Of a stretch of DNA of 64,000 bases, positions 47,086-57,078 are shown piece by piece (positions within the stretch are counted from its first letter, which is position 1; the number at the start of each line of letters is the position of its first letter). The notes under the pieces were generated by a model that saw only the letters and a list, made by a program, of their open reading frames with translations, was not told the DNA's origin and searched no databases. Source of the DNA: Costus lasius (Eukaryota > Streptophyta > Magnoliopsida > Zingiberales > Costaceae); the NCBI GenBank assembly GCA_027563935.2, contig CM050446.2:31437501-31501500 (forward strand), given 5' to 3'. The translations under genes and the position numbers were made by a program.

Positions 47086-47780
47086 AAGCACTCCCATGCT
47101 TCACTAAGCGATTCGTCATCCCTTTGAGCAAATCCCATGATCTGGTTCCTCAACTGGATCATCTTACTCGGTGGAAAGTATTTCAACAAAAAGGCATTTG
47201 ACAGTCGTTCCCAAGTAGTGAATGTTCCAGTCGGATGAGAATGTAGTCATGCTTTTGCTCGGTCCCTGAGGAAAAAAGGAAATAATCTTAGTCTAAGAGC
47301 ATCATCAGATACACTATTAATTTTTATAGTATCACAAAATTCAAGAAAAAGAGATAAGTGCTGATTAGGATCATCCAAAGGAGATCCTCCAAACTGGTTC
47401 TGCTGGATCATCGATAGGAAAGCTGGTTTAATCTCAAAGTTGTTTGCTTCAATTGCAAGCCTAGTGATACTGAAACGAATTACCTGTGTATTCGGGGCTG
47501 CATAATCTCTAAGTGTCCTTCTTTCCGCCATGATGGATTCTTCTTCTCTCACTTCTGCAAACTTCAATTTCCTGCGTAGTCTAAGAGTTTTATTAATTTC
47601 CGAATCAAAAGGAACAAGTGGTCCAGATCTAAGATTTCTACGCATAAACAAGTAGAAGGTCAGATAATTTTAGAGTTTGCAGAAAATAAAAGAAAACTAG
47701 AATCTATCTCAGAAAACACTAAAAACAAAAACAAAAAGCCTAGTCTAGCAATACTATTAATTATATCAATATTAACAAAA
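47086..47780 (-). pseudogene. Gypsy F gag fragment
   Basis: The 47651-47247 frame (134 residues: RKLKFAEVREEESIMAERRT, LRDYAAPNTQVIRFSITRL, NNFEIKPAFLSMIQQNQFGG, LSLFLEFCDTIKINSVS) leads into FLLKYFPPSKMIQLRNQIMG and DDESLSEAWECF, where it is fused in frame with copia-3 lysine-rich sequence. The second half of gag and everything after it are missing. Confidence 0.83.
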
Positions 47781-47786
47781 CCAAGG

Positions 47787-47804
47787 TCCCCGGCAACGGT
47801 GCCA
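47787..47804 (-). other. Gypsy F primer-binding site (tRNA-Asp type)
   Basis: The minus strand reads TGGCACCGTTGCCGGGGA, one change from the gypsy B site. It is six bases from the LTR end at 47811. Confidence 0.85.
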
Positions 47805-47810
47805 AAAACT

Positions 47811-49731
47811 TGTTGTAGTCCGCAAGTGCACGGATACTCGAAGTAATAATTAAGATATCGAACCACAGAGACCTCATTGCTAAGTACTGACGAATTGAGT
47901 TTTCACTAGCTAAGCGAATCAAGAATAACTAAAGTAAACGATTGAACGGTGTATGGAAAATCAGAGAGAAAGGCTTGGGACTAGGGGCTCATCCACCTTA
48001 ATATTTATGACTATATATGATTAAAGATCCATCAATCTATTTTCGTTATGGTAAAGATATAGCTTACTTAATAAAGAAATTAACTCGCTCTCGCGCAATC
48101 AATTTACAAAGAACGATCCTCACTCTCGTGCAAGATCAATTCAATGTTTAATGTAAGTAAACTTTGATCAAAGAGATTAAGAATCACTCTCGTGCACTCC
48201 ATCTCAATATCAAGATCTCAAGTAAAACTAAGCACTCTCGTACCTTAGTTTCATAGGTTTTACTTAAGGCTTTCAAACAATCCAATATCTATCTCTAGCA
48301 TATTTTCATGTCTAAGACAATAATAATTTCTAGGTCAAAATATTAACAAGAATTAAACTTCTAAAATTTAAAAATAAGAATGCAACTAACCTCTTACGAT
48401 GAGTTCCTACCATAAATTCTAGGGTTCTAAGTTTTGTGGTATCATCTTCTCAGTCCATAACACAAAACTCTAGAACATGTGAATACATGAAACTAGAAAC
48501 GATTAAAGATAATAATCTCTTAAGTAAAATTACCATGCCAAAAATATATTGATATAAGAAAAAGTCATCTAGTCATTGAAATATCAAGGGGATTGCACCC
48601 ACAAGTCCCAAAGGAAGGTTTAAGCTAGCATGATTAAGGAATTGCCTCAAAACATAGTTTTAGGATGATTGGAAATCGAAAGCGAGGGGTTAAAGTTACA
48701 AAATAGGGCTGTAATCAAAATTACAGCCCGTAATTTTGAATGTAGCCGCGATGAACAGTGCATGCTACTGTCTTTTTGTTGATTTCTCCCTCGATCGGCA
48801 TCCTTTCAGTCTGAAACTTCTGTGGTGTGTTCTCCTTCCTCAGGCGAAGCTTCCTTTCAAAAATCATGGCCGGAGATGGTCTGTGCGATGAACAGCAGTG
48901 AACCCTAGCGTGGCGGCGATTCTCTCAAATTCCCCCTTGAAGTTTTGATCAAAATTGTTTCTTTTGCTTCAACAATCGCCCCCTCCTAATGCTGAGTCTC
49001 CCCCTTTTTTTGGATCTTCAATTAGTCCAGTAAATCTCGAGAAATCATATTTTTAAATCTTCGGTGGAAAAATCGGGAATCTGGGCGTGAAATTACGGTA
49101 CCGTGATCAACATTATAGCACTGACATGATCGCTTCTGAGGTTCTGTAAAGAATTGGCTTGGAATTACGGTACCGTGAAAGTTGAGCCCAAAATTACGGT
49201 AGTGTCGTAATCCTCTCGGTTGTCTCTGTATGAAAATTGCCCAGAATCAGGGCACCGTGAAATATATTACGGTAGTGCCGTAATTCATCTGAAATCTTCT
49301 GAAGTTTCTAATCGAATTTGAGCTGGAATCACGGCACCGTGATAGTTTTACCCTAAATTATGGTAGTGCCGTAATTTCCCAAAAAGTGTGCTGCGAGCTG
49401 CTGCTGTGAAATCCATTATGGTAGTGCCATAATCTGATATTACGGTAACATGGAATGAATTACGACAGTGCCGTAATTTCTCCAGAAAGCTTGGTTTGGG
49501 TTGAAATTTGATGTGGAAACTCCTCTTGATGAGTAGAATTCGTTCATGCATTGAAAGTGCTTGAAAACATGTGATAATGATGCCTTTTTTACCTGAAATT
49601 GATCAAAAACCAAAGGTGTAGATTCCGAAGTATTTGGCAAATAAGGTATAAAAAGAAAGCAAAAGCGCAAAATTATGACTCAAAAGACTAGTTATTCATC
49701 ATGAAAAACACTATGAAATTTAGAGTCATCA
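47811..49731 (-). mobile_element. LTR shared by gypsy F (as 5' LTR) and gypsy D (as 3' LTR)
   Basis: A 1921-bp LTR starting TGATGACTCTAAATTTC (right end, minus) and ending CTACAACA. To its left are a primer site and gag, as after a 5' LTR. To its right are the purine-rich region, 3' UTR and third ORF, as before a 3' LTR, all on the minus strand. The palindromic array (ACGGTACCGT, ACGGTAGTGCCGT) is at 49090-49480. ACTCTCGTG motifs lie near 48121, 48187 and 48234. Confidence 0.85.
49090..49480 (-). repeat. Palindromic array in the F/D LTR (TACGGTACCGT type)
   Basis: Repeated facing halves ACGGTACCGTGA and ACGGTAGTGCCGTAAT near 49092, 49164, 49195, 49247, 49328, 49413 and 49440. This is the same motif pair as the internal array of element D at 54911-55370. 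Confidence 0.87.
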
Positions 49732-51108
49732 AACACATAAGGCTCAAACTTTGCTTGTCCTCAAGCAAATAAGAAAACAATACTGATTACGTAAATGAAT
49801 CTTTAGATGATGAATAAATTTCTAGGATACAATCACTTATGAAAAATTCACATCAAATAAATACTCAAAATTTCAAATAAATATATCGTCCTTCGAATTC
49901 AATCTTTAAGATTCATAACTCAATCAAATAAAACTTCGCAATGTGCATAAATAGAACTTTAATCTCATGAGTTCACCTAGTTTTAGTTTTGAGTCCATGT
50001 TGTCTTTGTTTACAGAAATAGGAACCATAAAATCTTTTTCCACTCAAATTTTTCTCTCTCCCTTTTTTATGCATCTTTGACATTTTCTAAAATGAATACC
50101 ACCTCTCTTCTGGCGACATATTTAGAATATGTTGGTCACATAACCAACATAATAGAACTCATATCTCTTCAAGTAGAAAGAATTCTTCTTGAGACAGCGG
50201 AGTTAATGTCAAAGAATCTCTCTCATGGCATGCATCCACATAGATACACATTTTCAACTTCAACTGTTATCTTAGGTACCATTGCAAATACAATGCCAAG
50301 AAGAGGAGTTATTCTTTTTAGACTTCAACCCAACACTTTAGGTACCACTGCCAATTTTGCGCAGTGCCAAGTAGGGGAGTCTTTTTCCTTTGTGGATTTT
50401 GAATTCTTTCTTCCCAACAAATAACAATATGGACTTTAATGATTTACTAGGCTTTATCAGTTGATATCAATTCATAAATTACACAACATATGCTCATTTT
50501 ATTTAAAAGAGCAACTTCACTTTCTAATCTCATTCATTAAACAAAATATTCACCCAAAACTTAACATATTAATCAATGGAAAATTTCAACAGATATATTA
50601 TATCAAAGAAATAAACTCATCATTTAAGATCTATTTCCAACTTTCAAGTATTGACATGAATATGAATCTATCATCAAGAAAAATTTCGGCATGATCTTTG
50701 TAGTATTTTCATGATCAAACAAACCACACAGGCATGTATATCATTACAACTAAAATCATCATTACACTCATCAAATCACATATCACATATCATACTAAAC
50801 ACCATCGTGCATCGATCTCAAATATCAAAATAGAAAATACAATCATATCGAAATAGTATCAACTCAAGTATCAAGCACCACAAGGATATCAATACAACCA
50901 CATTGAAGAAAAAGTATATCAAAGCATCAAATCATGTCAGTACAACCAAATCAAAATCATAAGTAATCAATCTCAGATGTGAGGATCCGTAGCGGTAGGA
51001 CACAAGAAGTTTGACATAGTCATCCTTCCCTACATGAGTATGAAGCCAAGATCAATCAATAGGGCACGAATAAAGCAATGAGAATAAGAAAAAGGTACTC
51101 ACAAAGTC
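49732..51108 (-). other. Gypsy D 3' UTR
   Basis: AT-rich and without coding frames. Minus strand: GCTTGAGGACAAGCAAAG near the LTR (purine-rich priming region) and two hairpin modules at 50250-50380, the second with an intact CACTGC/GCAGTG pair (50344-50368). It is homologous to the 3' UTR of H and, more weakly, to that of B. Confidence 0.7.
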
Positions 51109-51331
51109 TCACTCATCTGAATCTGTCTCCTCGTGTCCCTCAGCCTGAGTGGCATCCATGGGATCATGGGAACCTCCCTCTCCATCACCACCACCATAAG
51201 TACCACCCATCCTAGTGTCCTCGAATCCAAACCGCTCGTAGAGGAAATTACCCATATTTTTCATGTAATTACTAAGGTTTTCAACATCTTGGTGCACATG
51301 ATACATGGTATCGACAATCTTCTCCATGGAT

Positions 51332-51336
51332 CCCAT
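51332..51336. repeat. Target-site duplication CCCAT, left copy
   Basis: Identical to 53288-53292 across the solo LTR. Confidence 0.92.
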
Positions 51337-53287
51337 TGTTGGGAAACCCCGGGGATATTTTACAATTTTTCAAGTGATAGAGATTACACAAATACATTGC
51401 ACAGCGGAAGTAAGATCCCCGAAACGAGGCAGTCCCAAAAACCCAGTGAAGATCGCATGCGAGAGAGTCGACATGATGAGTTAGAAAATACCTTAAAGCA
51501 AGATGAGGCCGATGTCGAGGTAGGTGCCCAAGCGTGCGCCCTCTGCAGTCTGACACACATGGATGCCTCGAGTCATCTTCTTCCTTGCCTGGTGCTAGCC
51601 TCGGGAAGAAGATCCAAGCTTTGTGCTCCTTCTTCAAAGCAAGCGCCACCTCCAAGGTCCAAGTGCCAATGAAGAAGAAGGGAAGAGGAGATTGTCGCCA
51701 AGAGCTTCCTTCACTTGCGCCAAGAAGAGGAAAGGAAGAAGACTCTTGCGGCTAGGATTTGATGGAAGAAGAAGCTTGCGCCACTAACCCTTGCTCTCGC
51801 CCCTCTTGTGTTCATGCCTCCAAGCAATTCTCTTCTTGAGAGGGGGCGGCTAGGACTACTTTTATAGGGCAAGAGGCAGTTAGGGCAATGGCTAGGATCA
51901 TGACAAGTGTATGGCTAGGATGAGGAGGTTTGAGGCAAGGAAAGTTTCCAAGACTTTACCATAAATCTCATTCAACCTATCCATAATTGCCCAAGCACCA
52001 TATCAGCCCAAAACATGCCTTAAAGGCATTCATACCATCAAGGGAACAAGGGATAGGTGCAATTTGCTTCCATAATGAAGCAAATTTGTCCACTCCACCC
52101 CATTATGCCCCTAGACACCAATGGGGTGGAGATTTCTCCCCATTATGCCCTTTAAGCCTATAGCCTCTTCATGACAACTTGTTATTGGGCCTCATTGGAC
52201 AATGAGCTAGCCCAAACTTCATTACATGGGTTGATTAAGCAATTGGATCCAATCCAATGCAACCCTAATCCAAATGTGACCAACCATGGTCAAATATGGG
52301 TCAACCTGCCAAAAATGAAGTTTGGCTCCAATAACATTCTTCCATCTCATCAGGCCCATTGGCATTGATGAAATCTTCCAAATAGATCCGAGTTATCCAA
52401 TAACTCGATCATAAGGCTTCTCGATTAATACGAGAACTCGAGTATCAAGGTGTGTAACCCTATAGGTTCCTCTGACGCTCGCAGTGCTGACCAAAGGTCA
52501 CCACAAGCAGTGAGTGACACCTAACAGTGCATCGCTGCTACCTAGGTCATTGGAATGGTTATCGACATCGACATCCCCATCATCGCAACTAGGTACAGAT
52601 GCATTCCAGTCTCTTCACCGAACTGATATCCGATTGGACAAGTGTGTCACCACTTATTTTCATCTAATCACATGGCTATGACTAAATCAGGTTCTCACCT
52701 AGGTATGGTCATACACTTTCAGGCATAGAACCATAGAGGAGCTCCATGGACATCAAGCTTCCATTAGGAAGGGGCAAATCCTTTGTCTGTCCATTGACCT
52801 TCTCATATGGGTCGTGACATGCTCAATGACAACCGTTATTACCTCCCAACTACGGCGAGGTGTTAGGTTGTATCAAAGCATGTCCCTAACCAAATAGAAT
52901 GGCCAATGACCTCAAGTCAAGGGATCAATGCATCTCCTGTCACTTGTGAGGATAACTCATGACATCAAGTCATTGCCTCACAGCGGGTCTGTCGAGTATA
53001 TCCACCACTGATATACCCATATGTCTGCGTTAGCACCTCATGCCTAACCAGCCCATATGCTAGTCTCACAAGTACCAGAGCTGTCCCATATCTACTCAAG
53101 TACATCGACTGGGGACAATCATTTAAGCACAGATCCAATCTGTCTCCAAGGACATTATCATGTAAGTACATAATCGCAAATGTAAACAAACATAGATAAT
53201 GACAATGCCAGAAAGATATATATAAATATCAAAGTCAAGTAGTACAATAATGGACCAATGCTAGGTCCTAGGGCATATACACCAACA
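51337..53287 (-). mobile_element. copia solo LTR nested in the D third ORF
   Basis: A 1951-bp LTR of the copia-2/copia-3 family (minus-strand start TGTTGGTGTATATGCCC, end GGTTTCCCAACA), flanked by perfect CCCAT target duplications at 51332-51336 and 53288-53292. No internal sequence. It interrupts the C-terminal part of the third ORF. Confidence 0.94.
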
Positions 53288-54910
53288 CCCATCATCCTCT
53301 CCATACACTACTCTTGCCGGTACATCTGTGCTGAAAGAGTCTGAAACCCTGGGTCTCGATAACTCTGCCAAGCGCTCTGATCTGGCGTAGTGTGATGTGA
53401 GGAAGATCCGGTGGGTCCGTGCTGCGATGGATCATCGGCTCTAGGGGGTGTAGAATCCATACCCATCCCAAATGGGTCATCACCCCAAGCAGGAGGTGGT
53501 GGTGGTACTGAGGTCTCTGGTGCTGGTGTGGCATAGGAAACACAACCCGGTGATAGCTTCCAATTTTCTTGATTTTATACTGTAGTCCTTGGTGTGTTCG
53601 GCAGTGGTAGGGCCGGAAGTCTTGGCTGGAGAATCAAGCAGTATGTATTACCATCTCGGACAATCATCTTCATGGCAATGCAGGATTCGATGTCTATCCT
53701 TGCATTACCCCTAGCGACCTCAATCCCATAGGGCTCAATCCCTAAGTATAGTGCTATAGGAGTGAGAAAACCTCCTATCACAATCATGCCCCTTTTAGCC
53801 CTAGCAACTTTATCCAAGTGTTTCATGAAGAAAAATGCCACATCTGCAATATAACCATGAAGCATACACCAAAGAAAAAATAGCTCAGTGTGACGAACCA
53901 TACCATCGCTATCTCCTGACCCGAAGATGGTATGTGCAAGAACTCGGTGGGCATATCTAATAGATAGGTTTGAGATACTGGTGGCTCGTGCTAGTGAGGG
54001 TGAAAATCTGGTCTCTGACGTGATCTAATTCTAGAAGACATTTTCAATAAAACCAATGGGTGACATAGTGCGGCATCTCTCTGGAAGATGGAATATACGT
54101 CGAATCTCTTTGAATGAGAGCTTCATATCTTCATTTGCCATCCTAAATCTGATTTCTCCTTCAGCTGAATGATCCTCATACTCTTCACAATCCATTTCCA
54201 AACTGCTAAGAAACTCCAGCACTATAGGGAGATATGTCTGAGGAGTCATGTCAAAAAATTGCCTTGTACCCATGCGGTGAAACATCCATAACACATCTTC
54301 CTTCAACCCCAAGAGTTCCAATGCTCTTTATCTGTGTATTTTGTCTTCACAACACGACGAGTAAGTAGATGGTTGTATCTCTGCTCTTGAATCTCATCCT
54401 TGAAGATGATACTGAAGGGATTCAGTGGAGGAGCTGGGGTTTCAACTGGGGCTTTCCCCTTTCTCCTTGAAACCATCTTCTTGACCGGTGACATGGTATT
54501 TGAAGCAAAAGAAGTAAAAATTACTGAGGGAAAAGTAGGAACAAGAAGTGTTACCAAAAACTTAACAGGGCTAAAAACAGAGCTAGATTTAAGCTTCAAA
54601 TCCGACTTTCCAGGTTGAAATCGCACTTCAAAATAGCTTAAGGGATGATCTTCTTCCTCCTTTGAATCCTTCTGGAGTTGGAAACAGCTTGATCGACGCT
54701 TGGACGAGAGGAAACAAAAAGGGCGATGTCGTGGCGAAAAACAGCGACTGAGCTCGGTTTAAACTCAAAATCTCTCAAAATCAAAGGTAGAAATCGTTAG
54801 AAACTAGTTAGGAAAGATCACAAGAGGGTTAGGGATGCAAAGGATCGAAGAACATGAGAAGTCGACGCGAAATTGGGTGAAGAAACCCTAAAAACATGGT
54901 GCTGAACCCT

Positions 54911-55370
54911 AAATACGGCACCTAAAATCGTGGGGTCGGGCAGATTATGGTACCGTAATGAAATTACGGTAGTGCCGTAAAATCACGACAAACTCTCGGC
55001 TGGAAAAAGAAACAAATTACGGTACCGTGAAGACAATTACAGTAGTGTCGTATTTCATCCAAAAATTCCAAAAGTTTCTGTAAGAAAACACCCATAAATA
55101 TGGTACCGTGAAATACATCACGGTACTATCATAATCTTCAAAAAAAAACTCAAAACTTTGTAGTCAAAATCATCCAAAAATACGGTACCGTGAAAATCAC
55201 CATGGCACTGCCATAAAACGCTCAAAAACTCTAAAAACTTTCTGTACAAAAACGGACAAAATCACGTCACCGTAAAATATTTCACGGTAGTGCCATAATT
55301 CACGTAATCTCTCTGTAAAGAATCAACATGAATTACGATACCATAATAAAAATCTTGGTAGTACCGTAAC
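54911..55370 (-). promoter_or_regulatory. Internal palindromic array upstream of the D third ORF
   Basis: Six units spaced 66-84 bp (near 54950, 55016, 55097, 55181, 55262 and 55331). Each pairs an ACGGTACCGTGA-like half with an ACGGTAGTGCCGTAA-like half, and the motif equals that of this element's LTR. A gene-like leader of about 420 bases separates it from the ORF start at 54494. By analogy with gypsy B, I infer a promoter or enhancer for the ORF. Confidence 0.6.
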
Positions 55371-55479
55371 TTGTCAAAAATCACAAAAATTACAAAAAAA
55401 AACGTATCAAAAAATGAGAAAAAGAAAAATTAACCCTAAATAAAATAAATCTAGACAAAAATAAACCAAAAACAAAAGA

Positions 55480-55801
55480 GAAAGTGCTTAGGTTGCCTCC
55501 CAAGAAGCGCTAATTTAATGGTCATTAGCTTGACCATTCTGTGCTCAGATTTGCTCGTGGTTCATCAAGTAGAAAATTCTCTCCTTCTTCAATCTGTTAC
55601 TCATGGTGGTAGTGTTTCAATCTTTGGCCATTAACTTTAAACAATCCCTTCTCATCACTCCAAATATCAACTACTCCATATGGATAGGTCTTCTTAACCT
55701 GAAAAGCTCCAGACCATCGAGATTTAAGCTTACCGGGAAAAAGTTTCAATCTTGAATTAAACAAAAGAACAAAGTCATCTTGTTTGAATTCCTTTCTAAG
55801 T
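55480..55801 (-). pseudogene. Gypsy D integrase C-terminal part
   Basis: Minus strand: [51 protein letters not shown], with a stop near 55600. It is homologous to gypsy B 28629-28870. Its upstream continuation lies beyond element E at 62805. Confidence 0.82.
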
Positions 55802-55806
55802 ATGTG
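55802..55806. repeat. Target-site duplication ATGTG, left copy
   Basis: Identical to 62800-62804 at the other end of element E. Confidence 0.92.
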
Positions 55807-56963
55807 TGACGGAGTCGTAGACGCCTATGGGGAAGGCCTCATGCCTCTCGAAGATGCTTGGGAGAACTTCCCTGGAAGTGACGAAGATGCCCCACAAATT
55901 CCAGCTTCAGAAGCCATCTGCCGCCCTAAACACGGCCAAGCCGTGACGAACTCGCAAATCGCCAACACGGCCAAGCCACCGGCCGTGTCCGTCTCGGCGC
56001 AGCAATCAGATGCCAAACACGGCCGTGACGACGAGCACAGTCCAGCCGTGTTCAGCCCCAGAAAGCCTCAAGCAGTGATTCTCCACCCCGCTCGTCGCTC
56101 ACAACGGTCTTCGCACCCCCCCGGCCCATTTTGTGGGTGTGACAAGTCCTTCTGTCACCACCACCTGCAGCTGTGATTATCCTCGCACCTCTCCGAAGCA
56201 CTCTTTGGAAAGGTCAGCAAGTTCGAGTTGACTACAATCTCTATCCATTAATGAGGTTAATTGTCAAAGGGTGTGTCCCTCCAATTGTCAAAGGGTATGC
56301 CCCTTCAACTGCCAAAGGATGTCTCCCTTCAACTGCCAAAGGATGTGTCCCTTCTTGATCTATAAAAGAGGGCGGACGGTTATGTGTTTTAGTTAGTTCT
56401 TGTTGTAGTTTGCGCCTTCCCCTTGCAAGGCCTTAGGTCTAGCAAAACTCCGAGGATCTCGCCTAGAGTTCCCTCGACTCCTCTTTGTATGTTTCTCCGA
56501 GGATCTCGCCTAGAGTTCCCTCGACTCCTCTTTGTACGTTTCTCCGAGGAGCTCACCTAGAGTTCCCTCGACTCCTCTTTGTACGTTTCTTTCAGCTTTC
56601 AATAAAAACATCCGGTGAATCCCGCTTGGGCGCCGGGTCCTTTGAGTTTTCATCTTGCTGCGTTTGCATCTTGGACGAGTAAGCTTGGGCGGTTGCCATA
56701 GCATCGTGAAGGGTGTGCGTGTGTGCTTGTAAAAGACATTGGTTTTTGCGATCGAGGTGAGTACTTTTCATTATAGTCCCGATCCGTGGTTTCTTATCGC
56801 TCCGAGTGTTGCTCAAGATACATCGGTTTTCTCCGCGGGTTTTCATCGATCGCATGCATTTTCTCTTCCCTCGTCTCAAGACCCTCTCTCAGATTTCCAC
56901 ATCATAGTTCCCCCACCGTAGAGTATTGCTCTAAGGAAACCTACCTATACATCCGCTGCATCA
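55807..56963 (+). mobile_element. Element E 5' LTR
   Basis: 1157 bp, TGACGGAGTCG to CTGCATCA. From the left it holds CACGGCC...CCGTG palindromes at 55929-56055, a tandem repeat of about 26 bp (GTCAAAGGGTGTGTCCCTCC type, 56255-56356), a TATA box TATAAAAG at 56361-56368, then a repeat of about 47 bp in three copies (56446-56590). The array, then repeats, then TATA, reads as a promoter region. Confidence 0.93.
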
Positions 56964-56968
56964 AATTT

Positions 56969-56980
56969 TGGTATCAGAGC
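56969..56980 (+). other. Element E primer-binding site (initiator tRNA-Met)
   Basis: TGGTATCAGAGC five bases after the LTR, the standard complement of plant initiator tRNA-Met. It differs from the tRNA-Asp-type sites of the other gypsy elements here. Confidence 0.93.
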
Positions 56981-57078
56981 AAGTTGAAGCTAACTTTTGT
57001 CTAGCTTCGCCGGTCTCTCGCTGCATTCCATTCGGTTTCTTCGGCTTTATTTTAGCATCCATTCGCATTTCCTGCATC

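Larger units (their letters stand above)
51109..54494 (-). pseudogene. Gypsy D third ORF (Athila ORF1-like), split by a solo LTR
   Basis: Starts at ATG 54492-54494 (MSPVKKMVSRRKGKAP). After a frameshift near 54310 it runs LLGLKEDVLWMFHRMG, TYLPIVLEFLSSLEM, FRMANEDMKLSFKEIRRIF, a stop near 54031, VLAHTIFGSGDSDGMVRH, GMIVIGGFLTPIALYLG, RIDIESCIAMKMI and a His/Pro-rich segment. It is broken at 53287 by the solo LTR. The last 75 residues (51336-51109) include a likely coiled coil (MEKIVDTMYHVHQDVENLSN) and an acidic end (HEETDSDE). Total is near 475 residues. It is homologous to the B third ORF; function unknown. Confidence 0.75.

Noticed and set aside
54911..55370. CRISPR-like array
   Set aside because: The units are imperfect palindromes without unique spacers, in a plant retroelement context.
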